Part shown: positions 36,018-45,435 of the stretch, piece after piece
Layout of the letters: each line of letters starts with the position of its first letter
How positions within the stretch are numbered: the stretch's first letter is position 1
NCBI RefSeq assembly: GCF_000820165.1
Contig: NZ_CDDD01000056.1
Location: forward strand, 62,001-126,000
Reading direction: 5' to 3'
Length of the DNA stretch: 64,000 nucleotides
DNA from: Aeromonas taiwanensis
GTDB lineage: Bacteria > Pseudomonadota > Gammaproteobacteria > Enterobacterales > Aeromonadaceae
Notes under the pieces: model-generated
Database searches by the model: none
What the model was told of the DNA's origin: nothing
Seen by the model: only the letters and a program-made list of their open reading frames with translations
Translations under genes and position numbers: made by a program

Positions 36018-38012
36018 CTAGTCGCGCAGGGGCTTGCCCTTGAGCAGCCTGCGCACCCAGTAGCGAGCCGGGTGGAGCGCCTCCAGCAGATCGCTGGACA
36101 GGGGCAGCGGCTCCCCGCAGATCTCGCTGGCGACCAGCTCGCCGCACAGCGGCGCCGAGCACAGACCCCGGGAGCCGAGGGCGCCCAGCACATAGAGGCC
36201 GGGGTAGAGGGGCAGGGCGCTCTGCTGATCTGCGGGGGCGTTGACGTCGTGATCCGCCAGCGCCGCCAACCGGGCGATTGGCCCCGCCACCGGCAGGTGA
36301 TCACGGCTCGCGCAGCGCACGCCGATCCGCGCTTGGTCGCCGCTCACTTCGACCTCAGCAGGCCAGGCCTGCGCCGGCAGGCAGGCCTGCAGCCGAGCCC
36401 GGTTCTGGGCCTGCTCCTCGGCACTGAATGCCAGGCTGGTCTGGTTGCGGCCATAGCTGGCGCCGATGCAGTGCGCGCCATCGTGGGCCGGGGTGAGGTA
36501 GCCGTCGTAGCAGAGCACGGTTTTCAGCTGGCTCAAGCCAGCCGTGGTCGGCACATGGCTCACCTGGCCGCGCACCGGGTAGAGCGGCAGCTCGGCGAAG
36601 GGGAGGAGGGCGGGCAATCGGTGGCCGGCGGCCACCACCAGATTGGGGGCCTGCCAGTGGCGGCCGTCCTGACTCTCCACATGCCAGCCGTCGGCCTGCT
36701 CGGCTATGTGGGTCACAGAAGCATTGAACTCCACTTCCAGCCGCCCGCTGGCCTGCGCCTCCTTGATGGCGGCGCGGGTCAGATCCGCCGGGCAGAGCCA
36801 GCCTCCCAGCGGATAGCTGACGCCCCCCACGCCGCAAGGCAGGCCGACCACCTGCTCGACCTCGTCGGCACTCAGGGGGCGCATCAGGTCCGAGGGGAAG
36901 GGGCCCTGGCTCATCTTCGTGAGCTTGGTGGCGGACTTGTCGTCATACCCGAGCTGGGTGACGCCACACAGCGAGAAGGCGACGGGATGGCGCCCGGCCA
37001 GGGCCAGCAGCCGGCTTCTGGCAAAGCCGAAGGCCAGCGCATAGAAGCGCGAGAGCGCGTCGTGCTCACCGTTGAGCAGCGGATAGAGCGCCCCCTGGCG
37101 GTTGCCGGAGGCGCCGCCGGCCGGTTCGCCATCCTCGCACAGCAGCCGAACCTTGCGGCCCCGCTCCACCAGGGAGAGCGCCGTCATGGCCGAGGCGATG
37201 CCACCGCCGATGATGAGCACCTCCCCCTCCCGCCCGACGGGGCGGGCATACCAGGGGGCTATGGTCTGCTGCGGCAGCTTGTCTGCGCGCTCGCCCGCCA
37301 GCATCTCCCGCTTGCTGCCGTGGCCCTTCACCTTCTTCATGGCAAAGCCCGCGGCAATCAGCCCCCGGCGCACGAAACCGGCGCAGGTAAAGGTGGAGAG
37401 GGTCGCACTGGGGCGGGCGAGGCGGGCGAGGCCGTCAAACAGATCCTGGGTCCACATCTCGGGATTCTTGGCCGGCGAGAAGCCGTCCAGATACCAGGCG
37501 TCCACCAGGCCGTCGGCCTGATGGGGCACCTGGGGGAGCATCTCTTTGATATCGCCAAACCAGAGGTCGAGGTGGATGCGACCGCCAGCAAACAGCAGGC
37601 GGTGGCAGCCGGAGACCGGCAGCGGCCACTGGTCGATGAGAGGCTGGCTCAAGGACGCGAGCTCGGGCCAGGCCGCGAGCGCCTTGCGCAGATCGGCCTG
37701 GGTGAGGGGGTATTTTTCGAAACTGATGAAGTGCAGCCGGGAGCCGTTGCCAGTTTGGGGCGCCTGTTCCAGAAAGGCGGCCATTGTCGCCAGAAAGTTA
37801 AGACCTGTGCCGAAACCTGTCTCACCTATCACGAAACTGTCACTATCGTGGTGTGAAAATCGCGCTGGCAGCCGATTTTGCTGCAAAAAGACGTAGCGGG
37901 TTTCACTTAGACCGTTATCATTGGAAAAGTACACATCCCCGAACTCACTGGAGACTGGAGTTCCCGCTTCATTCCAGTCCAATCGGGCATGATGTAAGGA
38001 TGTTTGACTCAC
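36018..38012 (-). CDS. mnmC: Bifunctional tRNA mnm5s2U biosynthesis protein MnmC
   Basis: MnmC finishes the mnm5s2U34 modification of tRNA Lys, Glu and Gln wobble bases. The N-terminal methyltransferase domain has [12 protein letters not shown] near residue 62 (SAM loop) and [18 protein letters not shown] near 175. The C-terminal FAD oxidoreductase domain starts with [17 protein letters not shown] near 265 and ends with [18 protein letters not shown] chose the GTG at 38010-38012 (664 residues) because GAGGAAAAC lies just before it; another GTG at 38033 lacks a site. E. coli MnmC has 668 residues. It is divergent from fabB. Confidence 0.93.
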   Translation of the reverse strand: MSQTSLHHARLDWNEAGTPVSSEFGDVYFSNDNGLSETRYVFLQQNRLPARFSHHDSDSFVIGETGFGTGLNFLATMAAFLEQAPQTGNGSRLHFISFEKYPLTQADLRKALAAWPELASLSQPLIDQWPLPVSGCHRLLFAGGRIHLDLWFGDIKEMLPQVPHQADGLVDAWYLDGFSPAKNPEMWTQDLFDGLARLARPSATLSTFTCAGFVRRGLIAAGFAMKKVKGHGSKREMLAGERADKLPQQTIAPWYARPVGREGEVLIIGGGIASAMTALSLVERGRKVRLLCEDGEPAGGASGNRQGALYPLLNGEHDALSRFYALAFGFARSRLLALAGRHPVAFSLCGVTQLGYDDKSATKLTKMSQGPFPSDLMRPLSADEVEQVVGLPCGVGGVSYPLGGWLCPADLTRAAIKEAQASGRLEVEFNASVTHIAEQADGWHVESQDGRHWQAPNLVVAAGHRLPALLPFAELPLYPVRGQVSHVPTTAGLSQLKTVLCYDGYLTPAHDGAHCIGASYGRNQTSLAFSAEEQAQNRARLQACLPAQAWPAEVEVSGDQARIGVRCASRDHLPVAGPIARLAALADHDVNAPADQQSALPLYPGLYVLGALGSRGLCSAPLCGELVASEICGEPLPLSSDLLEALHPARYWVRRLLKGKPLRD

Positions 38013-38123
38013 GTTTTCCTCGGCTCGCGTCACAAAATCGCGGGCATTCTACGTGAAAGCAGACCAGTTTGGCAGCCGAAAGCGGGTAGACTCGGTGCCA
38101 GTTTTTCCAGACGAGATGAATTA

Positions 38124-39335
38124 ATGAGAAGAGCAGTGATCACCGGTATCGGCGTCATCTCCAGTATCGGCAACAACAAGGAAGAGGTGCTGGCCTCCCT
38201 GAAAGCAGGCAAATCCGGCATCACCTATTCCGAGCAGTTTGAACAGTACAACCTGCGTAGCCGTGTCTGGGGTAACATCAAACTCGATCCGTCTGAACTG
38301 ATCGACCGTAAAGTCATGCGTTTCATGGGTGACGCTGCGGCCTATGCCTACCTCTCCATGCAGCAGGCCATCGAAGACGCCGGTCTGCCGGAAGATCAGG
38401 TCTCCAACGAGCGTACCGGCATCGTGACCGGCTCTGGCGGCGCCTCCGGCAAGAACACCTCCGAGTCCGCGGACATCGCCCGTGAGAAAGGGGTCAAGCG
38501 CGTGGGTCCCTACATGGTGCCGCGCACCATGTCCTCCACCACCTCCGCCTGCCTGGCCACCCCGTTCAAGATCAAGGGTGTCAACTACACCATCAGCTCC
38601 GCCTGTGCCACCTCTGCCCACTGCATCGGTCACGCACTGGAACTGATCCAGCTTGGCAAGCAGGACATCGTCTTCGCCGGCGGCGGCGAGGAGCTGGACT
38701 GGTCCTCCACCATTCAGTTCGACGCCATGGGCGCCCTGTCCACCAAGTACAATGACAACCCGGAAAAAGCGTCCCGCACCTATGACGCCGACCGCGACGG
38801 TTTCGTCATCTCCGGTGGCGGCGGTATCCTGGTGGTCGAGGAGCTGGAACATGCCCTGGCCCGTGGTGCCCACATCTATGCCGAGATCACCGGTTACGGT
38901 GCGACCTCCGATGGCTATGACATGGTGGCTCCGAGCGGTGAAGGCGCCGTGCGTTGCATGAAGATGGCGATGCAGGGTGTCGGCAAGGTGGACTACATCA
39001 ACACCCACGGCACCTCCACCCCGGTCGGTGATACCAAGGAGCTGGAAGCCATCCAGACCCTGTTCGGTGCGGATGCGCCCAAGCTGTCTGCCACCAAGGC
39101 GATGACCGGTCACGCCCTGGGCGCTGCCGGCGTGCACGAGGCCGTCTACTCCCTGCTGATGATGGAACACGGCTTCATCGCCCCCAGCATCAACATCGAG
39201 AACCTGGACGAGAAGGCGGTAGGCCTGCCCATCGTGCGCGAGTACGAAGAGGCTGACCTCAATACCGTCATGTCCAACAGCTTCGGTTTCGGCGGCACCA
39301 ACGCCTCCCTGGTGTTCAGCAAGTTCAAGGCTTGA
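38124..39335 (+). CDS. fabB: 3-oxoacyl-[ACP] synthase I (beta-ketoacyl-ACP synthase I)
   Basis: FabB elongates acyl-ACP with malonyl-ACP and is needed for unsaturated fatty acid synthesis. It has 403 residues, near the E. coli 406, with [17 protein letters not shown] at the start. The catalytic Cys is in SSACATSAH (near residue 161), and the His residues in NTHGTSTP (near 296) and [10 protein letters not shown] (near 331). The frame is open back to 38004, but MRRAVITG is the family start. AT-rich sequence precedes it. A GACCAGTT half-site at about 38065 recalls FadR sites but is not palindromic. A strong terminator follows. Confidence 0.96.
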   Translation: MRRAVITGIGVISSIGNNKEEVLASLKAGKSGITYSEQFEQYNLRSRVWGNIKLDPSELIDRKVMRFMGDAAAYAYLSMQQAIEDAGLPEDQVSNERTGIVTGSGGASGKNTSESADIAREKGVKRVGPYMVPRTMSSTTSACLATPFKIKGVNYTISSACATSAHCIGHALELIQLGKQDIVFAGGGEELDWSSTIQFDAMGALSTKYNDNPEKASRTYDADRDGFVISGGGGILVVEELEHALARGAHIYAEITGYGATSDGYDMVAPSGEGAVRCMKMAMQGVGKVDYINTHGTSTPVGDTKELEAIQTLFGADAPKLSATKAMTGHALGAAGVHEAVYSLLMMEHGFIAPSINIENLDEKAVGLPIVREYEEADLNTVMSNSFGFGGTNASLVFSKFKA

Positions 39336-39362
39336 TGCCCTCGGGATAGACAAGCGAAATAG

Positions 39363-39389
39363 AAAAAGGCGCCGCAAGGCGCCTTTTTT
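39363..39389. terminator. Bidirectional terminator after fabB
   Basis: AAAAAGGCGCC (39363-39373) pairs with GGCGCCTTTTT (39378-39388) around GCAA, a stable tetraloop. Confidence 0.92.
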
Positions 39390-39400
39390 ATTGGACTATG

Positions 39401-39904
39401 TCATTGAGCCTGAACGGGTTCGGCAAGAGGCAGGCGCATATAGACGGCGCCATCCCCATACTCCGCCAGCGACTTGCGGGTCTCCGCCACGAGGAATCCC
39501 TGCTTGCGCCAGAAGGCGGGGGCATCCTGCACCGCCACCAGACCGGCATGGCGATACCCCTCGCGACTCGCGAAATCCAGCGCCTTGGCCAGGAGCCGCC
39601 GACCCAGCCCGAGGCCCCGGGCCTCGCCAGAGACCGCGAGATCATGCAGATAGAACTCGTCACGCCCGGCCAGTACCTGCATGGGCACCGAGAGGGGCGG
39701 AGGCTGGTGGGCACGCCAGGGGTGGCAGAGCAGGTAGCCCAGCACCCGGCCCCGGCGTTCGGCCACCCAGCAGGAGGCCGGGGCCAGCTCGGACTTGTTC
39801 TGCATCACCTCGAGGGGCTCGGGCTCCAGCTGGTGATAACACTCGCGCTGGATGGCCATGATGGCGGGCCAGTCGGGGGCCCGGATGGTTCGGATCGTGA
39901 TCAT
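39401..39904 (-). CDS. GNAT-family N-acetyltransferase
   Basis: A 167-residue acetyl-CoA-dependent acetyltransferase. The N-terminal IRTIRAPDWPAIMAIQRECY and the central LHDLAVSGEARGLGLGRRLLAKALDFA (near residue 90) carry the CoA-pyrophosphate loop (RGLGLG, the Q/RxxGxG/A signature). FWRKQGF near 130 is the usual motif B end. It may modify a small molecule or protein N-terminus; the substrate is unknown. The gene stands alone between fabB and a lipoprotein gene. Confidence 0.82.
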   Translation of the reverse strand: MITIRTIRAPDWPAIMAIQRECYHQLEPEPLEVMQNKSELAPASCWVAERRGRVLGYLLCHPWRAHQPPPLSVPMQVLAGRDEFYLHDLAVSGEARGLGLGRRLLAKALDFASREGYRHAGLVAVQDAPAFWRKQGFLVAETRKSLAEYGDGAVYMRLPLAEPVQAQ

Positions 39905-39957
39905 CGTGTTCAGGGGACTGGCCCCGGGTCAATCTGTGACAAAAACTGGCGCCGTGC

Positions 39958-40281
39958 TCAGCGAGCGGCCTCTTTGCTGACCACCTTGATCAGCTGGTAG
40001 CGCAGGGAGGGCGCATCCGCCGGCACATTGGTGAGCCGCTCCTTGCTGACTTCCAGCTGGTAGCGGAAACCGGGTTCGAAGGTGAAGCCTTCAATCTGCT
40101 GATAGAAGAGGCTCCAGCTCTCGCCTGGCTGGCTGCGCACCTGCATGCACTGCATGGGGCCGACGCCGACGCAGTGTACCAGCTGGCTGTTGACGTAGAG
40201 GGTCTCGCCCGCCGTGGGGGCCGGGGCGCTCTGGCAGGCGCTGAGCAGGAGGGCGGTGCTGAGGAGCAGGGGAGATTTCAT
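39958..40281 (-). CDS. Small lipoprotein, DUF4377-like
   Basis: A 107-residue lipoprotein precursor with a lipobox LLSAC at residues 12-16 (MKSPLLLSTALLLSACQSAPAP start), so it is anchored to a membrane. The mature part is 91 residues and has a conserved-looking ETLYVNSQLVHCVGVGPMQCMQVRSQ region with two cysteines and a SWSLFYQQIEGFTFEPGFRYQLEV stretch. This is the layout of DUF4377 domains, often found with HslJ/META proteins. Its function is unknown. It is transcribed alone, just downstream of a terminator-bearing gltA end. Confidence 0.75.
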   Translation of the reverse strand: MKSPLLLSTALLLSACQSAPAPTAGETLYVNSQLVHCVGVGPMQCMQVRSQPGESWSLFYQQIEGFTFEPGFRYQLEVSKERLTNVPADAPSLRYQLIKVVSKEAAR

Positions 40282-40327
40282 GATGGGTGTCCTTGGCGTA
40301 AAGGGGCGCGATTAAACCCGCAAATGA

Positions 40328-40350
40328 AAAGGCGGTCAATGACCGCCTTT
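40328..40350 (-). terminator. Terminator after gltA
   Basis: AAAGGCGGTC (40328-40337) pairs with GACCGCCTTT (40341-40350). On the minus strand the sequence continues TTTTCATTTG, giving a T tract for gltA. Confidence 0.8.
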
Positions 40351-40376
40351 GTAACAAACCATGTCGACCCTTTCAA

Positions 40377-41663
40377 TCAACGCTGGTCGAGGGGCGTGAA
40401 TTCACGCTGCGCCTGACCGGTATAGAGCTGACGCGGGCGACCGATCTTCTGGTCCGGATCCGAGTGCATTTCGTTCCAGTGGGCGATCCAGCCGATGGTG
40501 CGGGAGATGGCGAAGATCACGGTGAACATGGACATGGGGATGCCGATGGCCTTCATGATGATGCCGGAGTAGAAGTCCACGTTCGGGTAGAGCTTCTTCT
40601 CGATGAAGTAGGGGTCGGACAGCGCGATGCGCTCCAGCTCCATGGCCACGTCCAGCAGCGGATCCTTGATCTGCAGCTCGGTCAGTACCTCGTGGCAGGT
40701 TTCGCGCATCACGGTGGCACGGGGATCGTGGTTCTTGTAGACCCGGTGACCAAAGCCCATCAGACGGAACGGATCGTTCTTGTCCTTGGCCTTGGCAATG
40801 TACTCGGGGATGCGATCCACGGAGCCGATCTCCTCGAGCATCTTGAGGCAGGCTTCGTTGGCACCGCCGTGGGCCGGACCCCACAGGGAGGCGATCCCCG
40901 CGGCGATACAGGCGAACGGGTTGGCACCGGAGGAGCCCGCCAGACGCACGGTGGAGGTGGAGGCGTTCTGCTCGTGATCCGCATGCAGGGTGAAGATGCG
41001 GTCCATGGCGCGCTCGACGATGGGGTTGACCTTGTACTCTTCGGTCGGCACGCCAAACATCATGTGCAGGAAGTTGCCGGCATAGGAGAGGGCGTTGCGC
41101 GGCTGCATGAAGGGCTGGCCGATGGAGTACTTGTAACACATGGCGGCCAGGGTCGGCATCTTGGAGAGCAGACGGAAGGCGCAGATCTCGCGGTGCTCCT
41201 CGTTGTTGATGTCGAGGGCATCGTGGTAGAAGGCAGACAGGGCGCTGACCACGCCGCACATGACGGCCATGGGGTGGGCGTCACGACGGAAGCCGCGGAA
41301 GAAGAAGGCGATCTGCTCGTGCACCATGGTGTGACGAGTCACCAGACGCTCGAACTCCGCGTATTGGGTCTTGGTCGGGGCTTCGCCGTACAGCAGGATG
41401 TAACAGACTTCGAGGTAGCTGGCCTGGGTGGCCAACTGGGCGATGGGGTAACCGCGGTGCAGCAAGACACCCTGGTCGCCATCGATGTAGGTAATGGATG
41501 ATTTGCAAGAACCGGTGGCCATGAAACCGGGGTCGAAGGTGAAATATCCTTGCGTGCCCAGCTTTCTGACATCGATCACGTCGGGTCCAACGGTACCGGA
41601 GAGGATCGGTAGTTCAACCGGCTCTTTTCCGGGCAGGTGTAGGGTGGCTATCTTATCAGCCAT
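40377..41663 (-). CDS. gltA: Citrate synthase (type II, NADH-sensitive family)
   Basis: Makes citrate from acetyl-CoA and oxaloacetate, the entry to the TCA cycle. The 428 residues match E. coli GltA (427). It starts [21 protein letters not shown], and has [18 protein letters not shown] near residue 263, the catalytic His segment [15 protein letters not shown] near 301 and the aspartate region [10 protein letters not shown] near 360. AGGAG lies 8 bases before the ATG. It is divergent from sdhC, as in E. coli, with a 423-base control region between. Confidence 0.97.
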   Translation of the reverse strand: MADKIATLHLPGKEPVELPILSGTVGPDVIDVRKLGTQGYFTFDPGFMATGSCKSSITYIDGDQGVLLHRGYPIAQLATQASYLEVCYILLYGEAPTKTQYAEFERLVTRHTMVHEQIAFFFRGFRRDAHPMAVMCGVVSALSAFYHDALDINNEEHREICAFRLLSKMPTLAAMCYKYSIGQPFMQPRNALSYAGNFLHMMFGVPTEEYKVNPIVERAMDRIFTLHADHEQNASTSTVRLAGSSGANPFACIAAGIASLWGPAHGGANEACLKMLEEIGSVDRIPEYIAKAKDKNDPFRLMGFGHRVYKNHDPRATVMRETCHEVLTELQIKDPLLDVAMELERIALSDPYFIEKKLYPNVDFYSGIIMKAIGIPMSMFTVIFAISRTIGWIAHWNEMHSDPDQKIGRPRQLYTGQAQREFTPLDQR

Positions 41664-42086
41664 AGCACGTCTCCTTTGCTCTTTTATAATTTGGTTCCAG
41701 TCCTACTTTATTACGACTTTCATAACGCTGGCAAAGGTTCTTACCCGTACCACGGCGGCTGGAGCGCCCTATTTGAACCAGAGATTCACAGCTTTGTCAA
41801 TTTTGCTGGATGATCATTAATGACTTGTTAAAGCTGTTGTGGGATCTGGTTTACGGTTTTGGGTTTTCTGTGTAGCTATTTGATTGTCATTGGTTAAGGC
41901 CGCCGATATACTGCGCCACGTGGGTGATGGTCGTCGGTGTTTGAAACGCTTTCGCAAAGCCAGATGTGACATCAAAAATGCTATTTTTGGCTTTCCCGAG
42001 TTGTTTTGGTAACAAAAACCTAACAAATGCCACTCCTAGCCCTCAAAGCGTGTGAAAACAATAACTAACGTGCTCAATGGAGCTGA
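41664..42086. promoter_or_regulatory. gltA-sdhC divergent control region
   Basis: This 423-base AT-richer spacer carries promoters for gltA and for the sdh-suc transcript. It holds an 11-base-spaced TTGTTA pair close to sdhC (see separate entry). It also holds a TGTGA half-site at 41965-41969 and an AT-rich inverted repeat CAAAAAT-GCT-ATTTTTG at about 41973-41989. TATAAT-like sequence occurs on the gltA side near 41684. E. coli equivalents are controlled by ArcA, CRP and Fur. No ORF is supported. Confidence 0.6.
42010..42026 (-). promoter_or_regulatory. ArcA-like direct repeats before sdhC
   Basis: On the minus strand TTGTTA occurs twice, at 42026-42021 and 42015-42010, exactly 11 bases apart. 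That is the repeat unit and spacing of ArcA boxes (TGTTA repeats one helical turn apart). It lies about 61 bases before the sdhC start, and sdh is a known ArcA target. Confidence 0.5.
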
Positions 42087-42476
42087 GTGGGCAAAGCCGT
42101 GAAAAACAAACAGAGACCTGTAAACCTCGACCTACAGACGATCAGCTTTCCTGTCACCGCCATCGCTTCCATCTTGCATCGTGTCTCAGGGGTCATCACC
42201 TTTGTGGCATTGGCCATCTTGCTGTGGATGCTTGGTACTTCACTCGCCTCTCCCGAAGGATTTGAAACCGTGGTGTCCATCATGGACAACTTCCTGGTCA
42301 AATTCGTGCTGTGGGGGATCCTGACCGCGCTGGCTTACCACATTGTGGGCGGACTGCGTCACCTGGTCATGGACATGGGCTATTGGGAAGAGCTGGAATC
42401 CGGTAATCAGAGCGCCCGCGTGGCCTTCGTGATCACTGCGGTTCTGGCGGTTTTGGCGGGGGTGCTGGTATGGTAA
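42087..42476 (+). CDS. sdhC: Succinate dehydrogenase cytochrome b556 subunit
   Basis: A 129-residue membrane anchor of complex II with three spans. [30 protein letters not shown] near the start carries the Ser and Arg that form the quinone site, and [15 protein letters not shown] (near residue 84) carries the heme b His. The start is a GTG at 42087 with GGAG at 42079-42082; a second GTG at 42099 is possible. It begins the sdhCDAB-sucABCD cluster. sdhD overlaps its end by 7 bases. Confidence 0.93.
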   Translation: MGKAVKNKQRPVNLDLQTISFPVTAIASILHRVSGVITFVALAILLWMLGTSLASPEGFETVVSIMDNFLVKFVLWGILTALAYHIVGGLRHLVMDMGYWEELESGNQSARVAFVITAVLAVLAGVLVW

Positions 42477-42814
42477 CCAATTCTGCAACTTTCGGGCGCA
42501 GCGGCGTTCACGATTACATCCTGATCCGCGCCACCGCCCTCATCATGACGTGCTACGTCCTCTATCTGGTGGGCTTTGTCGCCTTCAATGACATCACCTA
42601 CGAGGTGTGGACCGGCTTCTTCGCCAAAACCTTCACCAAGGTCTTTACCCTGCTGACGCTCGTGTGCGTCCTGATCCACGCCTGGATCGGTCTGTGGCAG
42701 GTGCTGACCGACTATATCAAGCCGGTCGGGCTGCGCGGTGCGCTGCAGTTCCTGCTGATCGTGGTGCTGTTTGTCTATGTGATGACTGGTTTCGTCGTGC
42801 TGTGGGGTGTGTAA
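42470..42814 (+). CDS. sdhD: Succinate dehydrogenase membrane anchor subunit
   Basis: A 114-residue three-span anchor that completes the quinone and heme site with Sdh[29 protein letters not shown] is the family opening, and [21 protein letters not shown] (near residue 70) carries the second heme ligand His and the Asp-Tyr quinone residues. The ATG overlaps the sdhC stop (ATGGTAA), showing coupled translation. Confidence 0.93.
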   Translation: MVTNSATFGRSGVHDYILIRATALIMTCYVLYLVGFVAFNDITYEVWTGFFAKTFTKVFTLLTLVCVLIHAWIGLWQVLTDYIKPVGLRGALQFLLIVVLFVYVMTGFVVLWGV

Positions 42815-42815
42815 G

Positions 42816-44582
42816 GTGACTATTCCAACTCGTGAATTTGATGCGGTCGTGATCGGTGCCGGTGGTGCCGGCATGCGCGCCGCGCTGCAGATTGCCCAGT
42901 CCGGCAAGAGCTGCGCCCTGTTATCCAAGGTTTTCCCGACTCGTTCCCATACCGTTTCCGCTCAGGGCGGGATCACGGTCGCCCTGGGCAATGCCCACGA
43001 CGACAACTGGCAGTGGCACATGTATGACACCGTCAAGGGCTCCGATTACATCGGTGATCAGGAAGCCATCGAGTACATGTGCAAGACCGGCCCCGAGGCC
43101 ATCTATGAACTGGAGAACATGGGCCTGCCCTTCTCCCGTTTTGAGAACGGTACCGTGTATCAGCGTCCGTTTGGCGGCCAGTCCAAGAACTTCGGTGGCG
43201 AGCAGGCTGCCCGTACCGCGGCGGCTGCCGACCGTACCGGCCACGCCCTGCTGCACACCCTGTATCAACAGAACGTCAAGAACCAGACCACCGTCTTCTC
43301 CGAGTGGTATGCGCTGGATCTGGTGAAGAACCAGGACGGCCACATCGTCGGTTGTACCGCCATCGACATGGAGAGCGGCGAGGTCGTCTACTTCAAGGCC
43401 AAGGCCACCGTGCTGGCCACCGGCGGCGCCGGTCGCATCTACCAGTCCACCACCAACGCCCACATCAACACCGGTGACGGCGTCGGCATGGCGCTGCGCG
43501 CCGGGGTCGGCGTGCAGGACATGGAGTTCTGGCAGTTCCACCCCACCGGCATCGCCGGGGCAGGGGTGCTGGTGACCGAGGGTTGCCGCGGTGAAGGCGG
43601 CTACCTGCTGAACAAGGACGGCGAGCGCTTCATGGAGCGTTATGCGCCGAACGCCAAGGACCTGGCCGGTCGCGACGTGGTGGCTCGTTCCATCATGATC
43701 GAGATCCGCGAAGGTCGTGGCTGTGACGGTCCCTGGGGCCCGCACATCAAGCTCAAGCTGGATCACCTGGGCAAAGAGGTCCTGGAATCCCGCCTGCCGG
43801 GCATCTGCGAGCTCTCTCGCACCTTCGCCCACGTGGATCCGGTCAAGGAACCCATTCCCATCATCCCGACCTGCCACTACATGATGGGCGGCGTGCCGAC
43901 CAGCGTGAACGGCCAGTGTCTGACCCAGGACAAGGATGGCAACGACGTGCCGGTGGTCGGCCTGTTCGCGGTGGGCGAGATCGCCTGCGTCTCCGTGCAC
44001 GGCGCCAACCGCCTCGGCGGCAACTCCCTTCTGGATCTGGTGGTGTTCGGTCGTGCCGCCGGCATGCACCTGGTGGAGACCCTGGGCTCGATGGAGCACG
44101 GCGTGGAAGCCACCGACGCCGACATCGCCAAGGCGCTCGAGCGCTTCAACCGCTGGGAAAACAACCGTGACGGGGAAGACCCGGCCCAGATCCGCAAGGA
44201 CCTGCAGCGCTGCATGCAGAACAACTTCTCCGTGTTCCGGGAAGGGGATGCCATGGCAGAAGGGCTGGCCGAGCTGAAACTCATCCGCGAGCGCCTCAAG
44301 AACGCCCGTCTGGACGACACCTCCAAGGAGTTCAACACCCAGCGCATCGAGTGCCTGGAGCTGGACAACCTGATGGAGACCGCCTATGCCACCGCGGTGG
44401 CGGCAAACTTCCGTACCGAGAGTCGTGGCGCCCACAGCCGCTTCGACTTCCCGGAGCGTGACGATGAGAGCTGGCTGTGCCACAGCCTCTATCATCCGGA
44501 CACCGAGTCCATGACCCGTCGCGCTGTCAACATGTCACCCAAGACCCGTGAGGCGTTCCCGCCCAAGGTCCGGACTTACTGA
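42816..44582 (+). CDS. sdhA: Succinate dehydrogenase flavoprotein subunit
   Basis: Oxidises succinate to fumarate with covalently bound FAD. From the GTG at 42816 it has 588 residues, equal to E. coli SdhA ([19 protein letters not shown]). SHTVSAQGG near residue 45 holds the flavin-linked His. The substrate residues are in [21 protein letters not shown] (near 243) and the active-site Arg in GRDVVARS (near 285). [18 protein letters not shown] (near 393) closes the FAD domain. An in-frame GTG at 42807 lies inside sdhD and is less likely. It is one base after sdhD. Confidence 0.96.
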   Translation: MTIPTREFDAVVIGAGGAGMRAALQIAQSGKSCALLSKVFPTRSHTVSAQGGITVALGNAHDDNWQWHMYDTVKGSDYIGDQEAIEYMCKTGPEAIYELENMGLPFSRFENGTVYQRPFGGQSKNFGGEQAARTAAAADRTGHALLHTLYQQNVKNQTTVFSEWYALDLVKNQDGHIVGCTAIDMESGEVVYFKAKATVLATGGAGRIYQSTTNAHINTGDGVGMALRAGVGVQDMEFWQFHPTGIAGAGVLVTEGCRGEGGYLLNKDGERFMERYAPNAKDLAGRDVVARSIMIEIREGRGCDGPWGPHIKLKLDHLGKEVLESRLPGICELSRTFAHVDPVKEPIPIIPTCHYMMGGVPTSVNGQCLTQDKDGNDVPVVGLFAVGEIACVSVHGANRLGGNSLLDLVVFGRAAGMHLVETLGSMEHGVEATDADIAKALERFNRWENNRDGEDPAQIRKDLQRCMQNNFSVFREGDAMAEGLAELKLIRERLKNARLDDTSKEFNTQRIECLELDNLMETAYATAVAANFRTESRGAHSRFDFPERDDESWLCHSLYHPDTESMTRRAVNMSPKTREAFPPKVRTY

Positions 44583-44599
44583 TTGCGGAGCCAAGCACA

Positions 44600-45316
44600 A
44601 TGAACGTCACATTCTCTGTCTACAGATACAATCCGGACGTTGATAACGTCCCGTATATGAAGGATTATCGTCTTGATATTCCTGAAGGTTCCGACATGAT
44701 GGTGCTCGATGCACTGATCCAGCTCAAGGAGCTGGATCCCACGCTCGCCTTCCGCCGCTCCTGCCGCGAAGGGGTCTGTGGATCCGACGGTCTCAACATG
44801 AATGGCAAGAACGGTCTGGCCTGCATCACCCCGCTCTCCGATCTGCTGAAGAAGGGCAGCAAGGTCGTCATTCGACCCTTGCCCGGTCTGCCGGTGATCC
44901 GCGATCTGGTGATCGACATGACCCAGTTCTACACCCAGTGGGAGAAGGTCAAACCCTTCCTCATCAACGAAGAAAAACTGCCGCCCGTGCGTGAGCACCT
45001 GCAATCCCCCGAAGAGCGCGCCAAGCTGGATGGCCTGTACGAGTGCATACTCTGTGCCTGCTGCTCCACCTCTTGCCCCTCCTTCTGGTGGAACCCGGAC
45101 AAGTTCATCGGCCCTGCCGGTCTGCTCGCCGCCTACCGCTGGCTGGCGGACAGCCGCGACACTGCGGCTGCCGAACGCCTGGGTAACCTGGACGACGCCT
45201 TCAGCGTGTTCCGTTGCCACGGCATCATGAACTGCGTGAACGTCTGTCCCAAGGGCTTGAACCCGACCAAGGCCATCGGCCAGATCAAGTCGATGCTGCT
45301 CAACCGGGCTGTTTAG
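44600..45316 (+). CDS. sdhB: Succinate dehydrogenase iron-sulfur subunit
   Basis: A 238-residue electron-transfer subunit, the same length as E. coli SdhB. The 2Fe-2S site is SCREGVCGSDG with the later Cys in NGLACIT (near residues 54-75). The 4Fe-4S and 3Fe-4S ligands are in CILCACCSTSCPSFWW (near 149) and CHGIMNCVNVCPKGL (near 206). The ATG at 44600 follows the sdhA stop by 17 bases, with GGAG upstream. A large hairpin lies between this gene and sucA. Confidence 0.96.
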   Translation: MNVTFSVYRYNPDVDNVPYMKDYRLDIPEGSDMMVLDALIQLKELDPTLAFRRSCREGVCGSDGLNMNGKNGLACITPLSDLLKKGSKVVIRPLPGLPVIRDLVIDMTQFYTQWEKVKPFLINEEKLPPVREHLQSPEERAKLDGLYECILCACCSTSCPSFWWNPDKFIGPAGLLAAYRWLADSRDTAAAERLGNLDDAFSVFRCHGIMNCVNVCPKGLNPTKAIGQIKSMLLNRAV

Positions 45317-45356
45317 TATCAGGGCCAGGACGCCTCGCGCCGGGCCCGACCTCTGG

Positions 45357-45387
45357 ATAGCCATCCCGTCTCTGGTGGGATGGCTAT
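45357..45387 (+). repeat. Stem-loop between sdhB and sucA
   Basis: ATAGCCATCCC (45357-45367) pairs perfectly with GGGATGGCTAT (45377-45387) around a 9-nt loop. No T tract follows, so it is more likely an mRNA processing or stability element, or a weak attenuator, than a full terminator. Confidence 0.65.
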
Positions 45388-45435
45388 GACCCTACAAGCT
45401 GCACTGCAGCGAACAAGATGTACAAAGGGATAGAA

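Noticed and set aside
38060-38076. FadR site upstream of fabB
   Set aside because: Only one half (GACCAGTT) is present and the other half is not palindromic.
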